This document shows positions 10,801 to 25,100 of a stretch of DNA of 64,000 nucleotides, piece after piece. The stretch covers positions 6,014,001 to 6,078,000 of the forward strand of contig NC_060112.1 of assembly GCF_021155765.1 (NCBI RefSeq), given 5' to 3'. The notes beneath the pieces are model-generated. The model was given only the letters and a program-made list of their open reading frames with translations, did no database searches and was not told the DNA's origin. The stretch is from Diprion similis. Taxonomy: Eukaryota > Arthropoda > Insecta > Hymenoptera > Diprionidae. The first letter of the stretch is position 1. Every line of letters begins with the position of its first letter. The position numbers and the translations under genes are program-made.

Positions 10801-13800
10801 ATAAATTATTTTATACGGTTGGATAAGATTAGATGAGAAGAGAAAACATTTGGATATAATTATAAGGGTGGGAAAAATTGATATTGTTGTAAAACTATGG
10901 TTAGAATAAACCGAAGCACGGTATGGAAGGAAAAAATTTACGAAATGTATTTTTAAGAAATTTGTATACCACATATAGCGGATAAAGACTAGAAATAAAA
11001 CCGGTCGTTCGGTTTCGTCGAAAATAAGCGTAAACCGCAATTTGCAGAGCGCGGTAATTCGCAATCGGATTCGTATGAATGTAACAGGAAAATAAGAACA
11101 AATTGAGAAAGGTTCAAGAAGTACGTACGATTGTAATACGATGAACCGAAGACACGTGCGAAACGCACGATTTCCGAGAGCTTGTAAGAATCAGGGATAT
11201 GAACATGAGAGAGAAGGAAGATGAAACGGATATTCCGTTTCCTTAGAGTTTCCTTGCATGCGCGTATTTAGATACGTATAGCGCCCTGAATCCCGATCTC
11301 TGCTTCCTGTCGAGCTATCAAAACCGCAGTGGATAAATGGAACAGCGGAAAAGAGATATTGGATTGGATTTGGATATGATATACGTACATAATACGCGTG
11401 CCGTCCAAACGGTATTAAATGACGTACGTACGAGTCACAGGCGTGATGATTGAAGAGGAAAATTAAAAGAGGCTGTACGCGCCATATTTAAAAGGAAAAA
11501 ATCTCATTTTCTCATATTTCTCCACTTGTACAGCATTCTCTAATCTTTAGACTACAGACCTCGCTCCTTTTCGAGTGAGAATGTTGAAAAGTGATCGATT
11601 ATTTTTCTTAAGAATCGGTTTTTGTTTTTTGATTATATATAGAGAATCAATTGTTGTCATTGACTTATTTATAATGAATATTTTCACCTTAAATTGAAAA
11701 ATATTTTTAATCAAATTATAAATTATCAAAAGACTTTTCCGTTATTGATATACTGAAATTTGCGAAACTTTGTTTCATAAGCAATGTGACTAAAAAAAAA
11801 GTAAGAAATAATCGATTTATCGAATAATTTTCACCGATTCAATCTAGTTGTGTTTGATTATTTTTTTGGACTCGATTAATCGATGTATCCATTATTTTTA
11901 TTGTTAGTGACTAATTATGTATTTATAATACCTCTAAAAAATATCGAATTTCAAGGTAAAAATGTCGCCCCTCTAAAGGTTAATCCTTTTCTTTAATTCT
12001 CGTGCTTAAGGAGCAGTAATTGGTCAGTGAAATATCGATATTTTAAGTGTTTATCAATGAAAGTTAGAAAAATATGAAATACTATGTTGAAAGTAAGAAG
12101 CTTGGGTATCGCATTTTCATTTTGAATCGTTTAAAAATGTGTTAAGAGTTTAAAGTTTAGCAGATTCGTTGGATTGCACTTGATAATTTTATTCACGTGT
12201 CTTCGTTTCTGCAGAGTCACCGAAAACTGATTTCGTTTGTTTCTTTTTTTGGTGCAGGTCAATTAAAAACCGACATGTTTTTTTTTATCATAATCAATAT
12301 ATCGATGCAATGTCGTAACAATGAATATTTTCAAATCATCCCAACGTGATATAAAAAAAAGTGTTTCAGTGAATTTGCCAAATAAAATGAAATATCGATT
12401 TTTAACAATTATAAGACAAGTTGAGACGAAGCATCGGTATCAAAACTTTTGTCTGTAATTACAGATTTCCTATCTTTTTTATTTTCAAAGAGATCTTCGC
12501 AGCTCGCGAGTAATAAGATTAATAAAAAGTATTGATTCTTAGCAACCCGGTTCAATTTATTCCAAAGTTTTTTACTTTCAATCGTAAGCGTTTCTTATAT
12601 TGGTTTTCCGAAAACCGATGATATCTTTATTCGAGATTGTTTATCGTCTTCGATAAGAAATTTATGAATAATTAGCATTTTAATGCCAACAATGGAGTGA
12701 TCGATGGAAGAAATAAAAACAAATGTATGATGAAAGGATCGAGAAACCTACACGAAAATTCCATCGCTATTTTTATTTCTTCATTTATCAATCCCTCCAA
12801 GCTTCGATATATTTTGATTGAAGAATGAATCGAAGAGAAGCGGAGAAAATAGAAATTGTGCGTTGTATTAAATCCAGTAAAAACATTCATCGCAATATCA
12901 AATACTGCAAGTTATTCTGAATCTCTTAAATTTCTAGCGAACTCTCGATATTTCCGTTCAAGAGCTGCAAGGTTTATTTTTCTCTTTTTCCATTTCTTCA
13001 GACAAAAATGTAAACATTTTTTCAATTAATTTCACGATTTCACTGAACGTAAAGAGGATTTATTTATTCACAGTCCAATGTGATCGCCTGAAATTGTTTC
13101 ATATTTTTAAAGAGTCAGGCTGCCTATCGCGAGGCGTAAAAGGCGATCGAAAAATTGATTTAGATTTAATAATTTGAGGTGACAAAAATGCAGGTTTGTT
13201 TTTTCAATTCTGACAATGAAACTTGACCTCGTATTACATTTACCAGTCTAATAATAATCAAATTATAATTTGAACCACTTAAATTCATTTGTTTAAACAA
13301 TTTATATCGAAATTAATGAGTCAGGCATAAAATTTGAAGATGAGTGACATTTTCAAGCTCTTCATTCGTCTTTTTCTTCTTATTCGTTTGAAAAATATTC
13401 TATTTTGAAACCATAGCAAGTGACCAATTGCACAATTTTTTTAAATCAAACAAAAGCCTCAAGTTTACTCCTAGGCGTCAGCAATTCGGATTGATTTTTG
13501 TAACGTCACAAATTCACTGCCTGTATCGACGGTCGGTAATGAAACACGTGTCACGATGGTAACGAAAAATTTTATAAATCAACTCAATAGGTACTTCGAT
13601 CATGTAAATATCTAAAAATCATTTTTCTTAGATTATTTTTATACAAATCTCAACTGCTCGGGAAACATTGACAGCGTTTTACGATAAAAGCATCGGATTA
13701 AAAAAAAAAAAAATCATTTGTACTTGTACTGCAGTAAGAACAATAAAAATCGAAGTGAATAAAAACGTTTTTCATTTCCTATCAATAAATGCGATCTAAA

Positions 13801-16800
13801 GTCTAGCAAAGATTATTCAGTTCGAGCGTTTTATTCTTTTCCTCTTCTTTAGCGTGCACGAATTTGTGAAACAAGTTATAATACAACGTACACGAATATT
13901 GCAAGTAGAAAAAAAAAAAAAAAAAAAAAGAAGTAAATTGAATGTAAGTATAGACACGAGTCTGTCCTGTTGCATTCGCAGACTAGACACGGCCATTAGA
14001 CTTTCTTCGACTTCCTCGACATATTTATTCCTATGTAACATATGAAACATCGTAATTTGACGTAAGGCGGATATGCGAAGCCTGTAATAATCCAGTTATC
14101 GAAATCCATATAACGAGGGGGTTTTCGTATATATATCACAAATGACATGTGAACGTTTTGCAATAACCGGGGAATAAGAATAACTAATCCGTACTTTGCA
14201 CGTTTGATAACATTATGTATGCACAGACATTCATTTATAACGAACAGCAGATGCATACGTGTATATACATGTACAGGATCGCTGGGGAAGATTTTCACGC
14301 TGATTGATCCAGCGTTCACTTCGTTGGCGCGGACTGATCACTGTTTTTAAACTCGTTATGTGCATAAGAAATGAGAAGTGGGAAAAAACGGTAGATACGT
14401 AGAAAATTCCCGACTATTGTATTACGCGTATCAATAAGTGGGACTTTCTATAACGACGATCTAAAAATTCATTCTTCAATTTTGCAAACTTGTCAGATCA
14501 TAATTGCATTCATTAACGACATGTGTGAGAAAAGCTAGCTAGCTACTGTAAAATGAAAAAAAAAAAGTTGCAAGGAAGCGATGGAAAAAAAAACACGTGA
14601 GGATGAAACAAGATATTTATAACATTAAGAGATTCCTTCCTGAATTAAACAAAACAGAATGAAGGTAAAAAAGATTCTTAACATTCACTGAAAAATTTGG
14701 ACTGATAAAAAAGTTACTGTAAATTATTTAAAAATTAAGAATTGCAATTGTTTCGTCAATATTCAGGCTTTACGCAAAAAAAAAATAAATTGTCGTTTAT
14801 TCGATCCTTACTGAATTTGTTTCTGCCTGTATACAAAATCATTACACACGTTGATTACATGATTAATAAATTTATGCTGTTTTGTAGAACACCTGAGACG
14901 CTACTCAATATATGCATTTCAGCTGTAATCGAATTGTGAAGAAAATCCATTCGCAAATAAATAAGAAACCAAGATAATATGCGACATTTCTGAAAATAAT
15001 TTAAAAACAACCGAAATTTCTATAAAGTATTCAAATTTGCTGAACAGTTTTTCAAAATCTTTTTTACACTTTTATACCTACGTTTTCTTCGATGCTTGAA
15101 ACATTGATCGAGTGAAACATCAAGTTCAGGAAACTTGTTCTTATTCTCCAAATTATTATTTTCTCTGGTTAAAAATGGTGACAGAAACAAAAAAAAAAAA
15201 TAACTTGTATGGTGAGTTAAATTTTTTCGATTAATACGAACATCTCGGGGATTTTTTCGTTCTCAACATCACAATTATAAAAACCCTGCAGCAATGCGCA
15301 AAATTTGAAAATATTCTTCACGTTCGTTTCCTGGATCCTTTTTCAATCTTTTTATTATTCTTCTAGTTCTGAATCGATAAATACAACGACTGAAAGTAAA
15401 AAAAAGAAAGGATAAAACTTGACAATTCTTTTCAAACGCGACAATTTCACTTTCTCTGCAATGCAATCACGAAGGTTTTTCGAAGGTGAATCCCGCTGTA
15501 AGCGATGATATAAAACTCGTGCAAGACTGCGATTAAATTAGCGTATATACATTTAAATATGTATAATTAATTGTTTAACCAAATGTGCAACAGAAATTAC
15601 AGGGAAAGAAAATCAAGATAAACAAAAAAGAAAAAAAACTAACACATGAATTGAAAAACATTATTCTTAAATGAAGTTAGGTTTTAAAACAAAATGAACA
15701 AGTATTTTTTCGCATGGAAAATGATCGTTTTTTGTGCGATAAACTGCGTGTCTAACAAACGATCATTAGTTAGAAAGCCGCGTGTATTTTCGGTTGTTAA
15801 TATTTAACGGATGGTTCAAAACGACGCCGATTATGATGTGAGAAAGCGTGCGCGTGCATGTTTACGTTTGTTAATGTCAAAATATGAAAAATTAAACTGA
15901 ACTGATCGAGATGAAGCCGAGAAGATGAACTTGAGCCGGATTATCGGGGCCCCTTTGAAATTTCTGTCTAATTACTTGCGTTATTCTCCCGGCTCGTCGA
16001 AGCCGAGGCAGATTCATTTCTTTCAACGAACTTTCGCGTATATATATATATATATACAGTACATAATTGTTTTTTTCATTTGCCGTTCATATTCACAGTC
16101 ATAAAAAAGAATTATTAGTTTTACGCTCCGAGCAAATTTTTGCCACATGTGCGGTACGAATATAAGGTTCGGATTATAACGATCATGTATTTGAGTATCT
16201 CGCAGTTGAAAATTCAAGACGCGTCTTTAAATCGATGAATTTCTCTTCCCATCAATCATCCCTGCGGACGATTGCTGGAAGAACTTAGACAGGAAGAATA
16301 TCAGAGAAAGGTAAATAAAAAAATTAGAATCATTGCGCCTAAAATGGGATCGAAAAAAGTATAAAAATCTACGACACTGAGTCGCAATCCTGAATGTTCT
16401 ATCGATCGTTGGAAGAATATTTTACAATCGTCACGTATAACGTGCAAATTGTAAATCACGATCCCTTTTCGAGAAATAAATCAAAAACAACGATATCAAA
16501 TAACTGAATAAATTCAGCGAGAAAAGAAGATTAACTTTTCTATTCTCTTTATAATTTTAACACAGAGAAATTTTCGAAATTCTTTCTCAAATTTTCTATT
16601 CCAGCAATTATTATTAAGATGATAATTATTGCAGACATAAGTGATGGCGATGAAAAATAATGTTTAAAAAATCTTCGAAAGGACTAAATTTTCGGTTCTT
16701 TCCCTCAGGTGTAGCCAAAATTTTCTTTTCTTACTGAACTGCGAATACCGAAGACTATAAAACAAACAAAAAAAAAAAAAAAAAAGTCAGCAAGAAAATC

Positions 16801-17208
16801 AATGCTCACAAGTCAGCGCATAAAAAAAGAAAGCAAAAGATGCGGCAAAAATTTTCTCTTACGACTGTGCAAATACAATAGAATTTCTACCGTTTCTTTC
16901 GCGACGTTGAGAGAAAAGTATGGAAAAAAATAAATAAATAAATTGCACAACAAGGATGCTTAAAACTAAATTCGAAACGGACGATACGGTTTGTTGAATA
17001 ATTTCACTATCCAATCGATAAGATTGACAATGAGTAAAAAAAAAAAAACCCTGGGACGAAGAAGCGAATAATTCCATTATCGCGATTACGATGCGATTTC
17101 GAGGGATGCGAAAGGGCAAAAATGTGAAAATTTGACCTAAGCAGAGAAGCGAAATAAGTAAATTGAGAAAAAAGAACTGCAACAACGACGTTGACGGGTG
17201 GGAGAGAG
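7886..17208. other. About 9.3 kb without a supported gene
   Basis: No homologous exon was recognised on either strand. The left end should contain the Spaetzle 5' untranslated region and promoter, but no TATA and initiator pair was convincing. The frame at 8175-8432 is Arg-rich without signal, domain or exon partners and is judged chance. Contents are AT-rich DNA, homopolymers, the degenerate GTAGAAA-type repeat at 8580-9005, and an AT microsatellite near 16036-16056. Confidence 0.55.
8580..9005. repeat. Degenerate short repeats built on AATGTAGAAA
   Basis: At least eight spaced, diverged copies of an AATGTAGAAA/AATATAGAAA core occur in about 420 bp, roughly every 20-50 bp (for example near 8755, 8776, 8808, 8822, 8885, 8925 and 8965). 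The same motif recurs around 25750-25900. They resemble an old tandem array. Confidence 0.45.
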
Positions 17209-17245
17209 TATATAGAGAGGAGATTGGAGTCGGCTTACTGTCAGT
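17209..17245 (+). promoter_or_regulatory. TATA box plus initiator of the 17-33 kb secreted-protein gene
   Basis: GTATATAG at 17209-17216 is followed by TCAGT at 17241-17245, the arthropod initiator core. Its A at 17243 lies about 33 bp from the TATA start, a normal core-promoter spacing. The presumed 5' untranslated region runs to the ATG at 17331. Confidence 0.6.
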
Positions 17246-17330
17246 GAGTTAGTGAGAGTGCCGTGTTATTCGTCAGAAGTTTACTTCCAGCCGCCCTGGA
17301 CACGAGAAACCGCAAGTTATTCGGACAAAA

Positions 17331-19125
17331 ATGCAGGTAGATAATTGGAAAGACAAATTTAACGAAAGATAACTTCTCCAGTAAGAGTAAAGACTTTGGT
17401 GACGTGTTCGTTTCGTTTCACAAATCCCTTAGATTTCTGTCGAATTCTTCAATTTTGTCGCCATGAATTTTTTCACTCTTTTCATGTCACGAACTTTCTA
17501 TAATTTTTTTTTTTTTTTTTTTTTTTTTTTGTTCTTGTTTTTGTTTGCTTTTTTTTTAATCCATGGAATTCTTCGTATTTAAAGTTTATATTTAATCCGA
17601 GTTCAATACGAAGAGAATGCAAGAATATTTCAGGATAATAAAGGTGAGAGAAAACTTTCAAGATCATTACAAAATATCGAGACGCTGTTTAAATTCATTT
17701 CTTAACGTTCGATGATTTATTGCGGTTTGTAGATAATTTCGTTACGCGTCGCTAAATGAGAATATTAATGAATAATCGAAAGAAAATTAGGAAAAAGTGT
17801 TACATGTACATAAAAATTGTATATAAAGAAAAAAAAAGTGACACGAGGTGTCGCAGCGTATTAAAATAAAAACTAACAAAGTGGAAACGTGAAAGAGGCT
17901 GCACCTACAAAAGGTTTCGGAACAAGTCATTTTCGAAGAAGTCATCTGGACGATTTCGTTCCGCGAGTTATCTTCTTTTCTTTTGTATTCCTTTCTTTTC
18001 TTATACGTTCTTTGTTTCCCACACAGCGAAAGCTATTGTGCGAATTATGCATGCATTATAATGAGTCGGTTTATAATTTTCGTTCATGGAATGAAAATCA
18101 AAGTGTAAGACAAAAAAGAAGAAGATACGGTGGTGGTGAGAGGGGGGAATAAAAGAATCTGGATAAAATTATACATAAGTACTCGAGTGAAAGAGACACG
18201 GTATTTCATATTTCTTTTCGCTTCGCGACTTGGAAACTCTTCTTTTTGCTGAAAAAAATTTTTTTGGCACCGCTCAGCATAAAGTCGGTAATCTGGGTCG
18301 CGCATTGCGGCAAGAGCAAGATCAAGGCTATTATAGATTCGCTCTGTAGATTCTACACAGCCACCGGATCCTTTTCTACTAGATCAAACCTTACACCATC
18401 ACTTTCGCTGGTGCTGGTGCTGGTGCTGGTGCTCCTTGGCTGCACAGATCGCTGGGAGAAACGTGATCTCGTGATCTCTGCGCCACTTGAAAGGATAAAA
18501 AGGTGTTAAGGAAAAGGAAGAGAAAAGAAAAAAGAAGTCAACTTATTCGCGTCTCAATTTCTCTCTTCAAATTTCATCGAATATATTATTTTTCTTCTTT
18601 TTTCAACAAACAAATTTTAAATACTTATACGCGCAATAATTTTTCTACACGTCTTTTTTTTTCAATCCCTTTGTCTCTTGGTTAAGAAAAAAAATTATCC
18701 CACTATGAAATTCGTCTTCAATCAGGATAATTATTACATAAATATACCGACATAATTTTTTTCACACTTACATCAATGCAATTTTTCAACACTAACTGTT
18801 TGGATAATATCAGCCATATTTGAAAGAATAGTCGGAACTCTAGATTTCAGTAAATATTTGAGAAATAAGAATTATTGAAGAAATACAGACAATCGTTTCT
18901 AATCTATTAGCTTTGAATTTGCTATAATACAACACGTAACGTGTCGTGTATATAAAATCCATTCATACGTCTCTATATCTATGTGGGTGTACATACTATA
19001 CATTGTACGTCACCTTTCACTTACTTCGGAGTAATCGTTCTTGATAATACGATGTCGCTTCTGATCACTGTTATAAATTGACATATTCAAGGGGAAATTT
19101 CTTCCGGTAAAAGACAAACAATGAC

Positions 19126-19160
<35 letters not shown>

Positions 19161-22100
19161 CAGTAACAAGTAGTTTGACGACAAAGTAAAGCGAAGAATG
19201 CTCCAAATTTTTGTACGTATGTATAGTTTTATAAAGATATATAGGAACCGCGGTGCAACTATTATTATACTTGTATAAATTGCAGGACTCGGTTGGGTGC
19301 AGATTGTTTATATGTATATATATATATATATATATATTATACTTTTTATATAGATATGCTGCACACGCATATATGTATATACGCAGTTGACGTCCGAAAT
19401 TCGTTATATACGCACCCATAATTACACATCACGTCATGCTTGATTTTAATTTAAGTTACTCCAAAAGTAGAATGGAATCGTTGAAAAAAAAAAAAAAAAA
19501 AAATTGAGGCACCTAATTTTCACAGAAATAAAAAATGGAAAGATTTTTTTTTTAATCAAGTAATGGAAGAAGATTTTCTTGTCAGTGCAAAAATTGGAAT
19601 CGAATTAACTATTTTTTGCTGAAGTTTGCGCTGAGTTATCATTTTTTATTTTATATGTATAAATGATTTTTGATGAAAACTTTTCGAGGATTTTAAATCG
19701 CGTTTCGTTATTGTGATCGAGCCACTATTCCACTGAGAATTCAAACTTAGCTACTGAATAAAACTATACTTCTTAACATTTTGCAATAAATTTTTTGGCA
19801 ATCCATTCGATTTTTGCGGTTTTGTAGTTTTGATTAGTAAATTTGACTATGAATCGGAGTCACAGTCTGAATCGAAAGTTTAAGGAGAAGAGGAAGAACC
19901 GTTTATATGTACAACAATGTTATTAAACATTTCTTCCAAGTAATGGAAACGAATGTGAGCAAATTCGAAACAAACATAAACTAAAATCATATCAACAATT
20001 TGAGGGCAAGTTTTATAATCAGAACTTGGAAAGTGATTGACTTCTGGTATTTTTAATCCGATACTAATATCTTTCATCTTATTTCATTGGCCATAAAAAA
20101 TGTCTACAGAGTTTTTGCCTAACTTCTAAAAACGAGGCAAAAAAAAAAAAAAAAAAAACAACCATTTTCAACGTTCGTACGATTGAACCTTTTCCCAAAT
20201 ACTTGTAGAATCATTTTCATCACACAGTAGAAATAATGTAATTCAATTCCTGTATACGGTTAGAAAGAAAGAAAATATCCCAGCAGGTCAACTAAAATTT
20301 TTGGATTGATATAACAATTTTTTGATGTATTACTAAGTATGAAAAAAAAACCCTGAAAAGTACAGATTAAACGTTGATACGACAATTTAAAAGTTAAAAT
20401 CATAAAAATTTGTGTCATAATCACAAACAGAAATGTAACAAATAACACAAATATAAAGTGAACCTGCTGGGACATTATGTTTAGTTAAATTTTTCCAACA
20501 ATGCATCTACGCCATAATTGTCCCAAATCTAACACTGTCAAAGGATTTTTTTATTAAACAGATTTTTATGTTTCTCTTAACCTAACGCGAAAAGAACGAT
20601 ATTCGTCGTAATATAATTCGACTCGTCTCCGCAGCGACAATCAGCGATAATAAACTTTCTCCGTAGAATCGCTCGACTTACCTCCGTATATAATACATAT
20701 AGCGATCATTTTCATTTACGTATAACCATATAGTCAGGGAAATACATACACGTACATATGTACTCCAGTCATCGCTGCACTTGACTGACCGCAAACCTTG
20801 GTGAATGTGTTTTCTACACACATACCGGTGTATGCATACGTGTATGTATATGTATACGTGGACATATGTACATATGAACGAGAACACGCGATGCAAGGCA
20901 CATGTCACCAGCGGAATGATTCGTTCCCCGCATCCGGATGCGTTTAATTTAGTGACAAGTATGAATTTTTTTCACCATCCCATCGTGGAAAGTATTCGTT
21001 ACAATTCTTTTTGCATATCGCTTTCCTTCGTGGTTATCGCGAATTCATGAGATCCGTATTGACTTTAACTTCACGATTTGTCGATTTTGTATGTCGCAAT
21101 ATTTGTTATACAAATCCAGTTATTATTTATAACAATACATCTATGTATACAGTACGGAAATAGAAAAAAATATTTAAGGATATTAAAAGGATTTTAGAAA
21201 ACGTCATGAAAAAAATTTGTATGTATAAAATAATGTCCTTTCGCTTGAAATCTTGCAGGAAAACTTTTTATAGTACCGAAAACGGGATTTTATTATTTTT
21301 CTCGTTTAACAAAAATTAATTTCGACGTTTTTGAGAAGAGTTTAAAAATTCACAATACGTTAACGACGAGTGATGTGATTTTTTTTTTAAAGGTTTTATC
21401 AGGGATCTTACTATCATAGGAAGAATCCATAATGAAATTGAAATATGTCATGGTGAACCGTTTACTGAATTCGCGTGGAATACCCCATATACTTTGAATA
21501 AATACACGTAAGCAGCACACGTTTGTCTTTGAACTAAATTTCAATCGATCATTGCAGGACAAGGTTGCACTTAGTGCCGCATGCCGTGAATAAAGCGCGA
21601 ATTTATTGTTATTATAACATATGTATGTACGCGATTGTGAATAGCAAGTGGATAAAAAAAAAAACCTGCGTGTCAGAAACAGTTATAATTATATTGATTA
21701 TTATTATATATTACATTAATGTCTACGTCTTCCAGAAATCGTTTCGTCAGGTAAGAATTTTTATTCAAAGAACAGAAGAAAGTTTTTCGAGTTTCAACCG
21801 GTTTAATGTGAATAAAAGTATGGATATAAACAATTATTTTTTTACATACATAAACAATGCTGAATTGAATCGGAGAATATGATAAACCTTGATTTTACAG
21901 TAGAATTCGTTCGTTCATTTCATATTTAATATAAATTTAACAGCGATTAATTTGAGTTTTGTATTTAATTTGAGATGTTGTAAGATGGATTTTCTTTTTC
22001 TTTTTTCCGTTTCTTTTTTTTTTAAGCCAGAATTTTTCACTCGTAAAATACCCGGCCTATTTGCATCTTATTTGAATAAATTTCTACACCATTATGTAAT

Positions 22101-25100
22101 TCTCCATCACACTATATAGATTTTCCAGCCACATTGGAGAAAACTTTTTACGTCATGCAGGTCATGAAGATTTTAATTTTTAGACTTCGAGATTATACGC
22201 GTCTATAGATAAATGAAAATAAGAGATAAGGATTAAAAAATCTGCATATATATCGAACAACTTTCACAACGATAAACGCGATAATAATATATATATTTAT
22301 ATAATACTCGAACAAAATTCAACGGAGATGAAATATTGAACTTTCGATTTTTCTCACGTGAGCAAGATATTGTTTTTGTTTTTTGATGGGAAAAGAAAAA
22401 ACCGTGCAATTGTTGCCAAACATTATATATATATATATTTATATTCTGCTGGTACTTGATGAAAGAAAATTATTGTTTTAAATTTTAAAACCGAATTTCT
22501 GCAGCGCTAATTTAACGATAAAAAATCGCAATTAGTGTGCCGAATTTCACGTATTCTTGAAGGAAAAAAAATATAGAAACAAGACAAAAAACACATCCCG
22601 ACGAAAGGAATGCCGTTCCAGCTTATAGGATCGGTTGGGTTACGTGTTACGTGTGAAGATCGTTCGGGAGAAATGTGAAAGTGCGAAAGGAACAACTTTC
22701 GGTTAAAAATGTCAGAAAACAGCGCGATCGAGTCAATTTATAATGCTAATTCGTTTTGTAATTCACCGACGTCAGGGAGAACCGACAAATTGAATTTATA
22801 ACTAATTAATGAAAGTATGCAAATGCATGTATATAATACATGTATAAACAAAGATATATTCGTGAGGCTTTTGTCATCCTCCTTTTGATATTCCTCCTCG
22901 ATTTGCATCAAAATAACAAATTGTACGAATTTTGTTTGTCTATTCTTGATTCAATAATCTAAAAATTCGTTGATACGTATAACAAGGAAAGAATATTTAT
23001 TCGCGCATGCGTTGTGTATGAAAGAAAAAGAAAATAAGTATCTAGCACAGAATTTCTTTCCACTTCGCGAAGTAATAAAAGTGCGGAAAGCGATAAGCGG
23101 TGTGAGGGAAAAATAAAGAAAGAGAAAAACATCCCCTAGTTGTGGAGTAGCTGCTTTCTTCATCTTTATAAAGACATCACGGTCAGCTGTAACGAGACCG
23201 TGAAATACGAATTTGATTACAGGCATTATGGTTTTCGAAAATTAGTGTGCAATGTTTAGTCGGCGTCAAACCGTAACACGAAAATTTTCGCGGTCCAGAT
23301 TTTATCTCGACGATTAAAGACGTTAAACACCGACAGTTCACAATATTCAAATGTGATTCAATGTGATTGCGCATAAGCTTGATCCCAGAATCCTTATTTC
23401 ATATCTTTTCTATTTTTGCATAAATTTGATTTTTTTCAATTTTCGAACGCAGGGATACAACGAGTCAAAAAAAATATGGAATAAGAAGAATGAGAAAAAA
23501 ATCTAGAAGATTATTAAATTTCAGCTCATTCGTGGCTCTTAGTTCTGAGCAAAATTAAATGCAAACTTTCCTCAATAAAAATCCTTCATTATCTAATATA
23601 GATTATATCTTTATTAATTAAATCCAGTAATGAATAATAATTAGTAGAGTCCAGAAACAAAAGAAGAACCGAAACGGAAAGAAAAAAAAAACTATAAGAT
23701 TGTTAAATTTCAGCTCATTAATTTTTCTTAATTATAAGCAAATTTCAATGCGATTTTTCAAAGATCCTGAAACAATTATTCCTTCTTCTTTACTTTAACC
23801 GAATACTGAAATAAGTGATAATTTCTTGTACAACGATAACTCGTCCACTTAAAAATAAAAATATCGACTCAAAATACCAATTATTTGAGTAAAGAAACAC
23901 TTTTCGGATGATTTTCAGATGTTTTGGGAACGTTTCAGAGATAGAGTTTTGCTTTAAAAATTTACAGTTTCTCTCGCAATGTGAGAACAATGCTAAAAAA
24001 TAAATCGTGACAATCGATTTGTCAGAAAATCTTTATTGTATTGTATCATTTACTTGACGATTATTTAATAAGCAGTATATCTCGAGAAAACCGTACAAAA
24101 TTTAGATCAAGATTTTACACTATATGGAAATGTGGAAAAAATCGAAAGCGATAGTCGGAACGAGATGAAATGAAAACTGTTGAATCTCCGCGACCCGATA
24201 AGAAGAAGAAGAAAAAGAAGAAAAAGACCCAGTGAAAATGAAAGAACTTTATAAAATTGTTGAATTTCAGCTCGTCGCAATCATCTTGCTGGGATGCTGC
24301 GTGGTCGCCCACTCAGCTCCGCTCTCCGACTCTTTGGCGGTGGAAAAAGTTCCGGGTTTCGAGGTGGAGAGAAGTTTCACAGAATCCGAGGGCGCACAAT
24401 TGTCCGAAAACAGGATCGCGAGGATGAAAAGATCCGGCGGTGGATCGGGAGGATTTTTGTCAGGAATCGGGAGCGCTATTCTCGGCAAGGTTGCCGAGGC
24501 ATCGAGCGGTGTCAGCACCGGAAGTAGCGACGGAAGCAGCAAATCGCATCAGTACGAATCCGTCGAATATGGACCGCCGGTGCACGACGTGAGTTCATTG
24601 ATAATTCGCTCAGCTGATCAACGATTTCACTGTTTTTATTCTCTTGCTCTTTTTTAACTGGTAAAAAAATTTACAATTTTCCAAAATTAACATCTCATTT
24701 CGTTATTTCTTTCTCAGTTTTCATACATAAGATTCGAAGGAGATTCAAATAATTTGGAAATGTTTGTAAAGAATTTTGTTCAAACTGTTTTTATTTTATT
24801 CCTGAGAATTATAAATTTCTCAGTTAAAGGTAAACAAGATTTTTGCCTGAATCGTTAATACATTGAAAAAAATTGAAAAAACGAAAAACAAATGTCACTG
24901 TAAATAATCTAATAATCAATCTAAAAAATTTTTAGTTCTTGTGTCGAAGCAGTGACGTAATAAAATTGAAAACCTTTCTAAACTTTGAAAAATTATTGTG
25001 GATCAAATCCAAGATTACGTAATTATATGACAAAATTCTTCAAATTAACCAATTGAAGTTAGGTATAATTTTTACATAAGTTTCGTAAATTATACTCAAT

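Larger units (their letters stand above)
17337..24270 (+). other. Long first intron of the secreted-protein gene
   Basis: No other exon was found in these 6.9 kb on either strand. It contains an AAT array (19124-19158), an AT run near 19320, a short inverted-repeat element (20278-20472), a GCTGGT run near 18409-18434, and two look-alikes of the true acceptor (near 23520 and 23710). Frames such as 19087-19419 and 21565-21882 are microsatellite or AT-rich reads without domains. Confidence 0.5.

Noticed and set aside
20260-20475. A 71-aa hydrophobic minus-strand ORF
   Set aside because: It coincides with the inverted-repeat element at 20278-20472 and arises from its AT-rich body.
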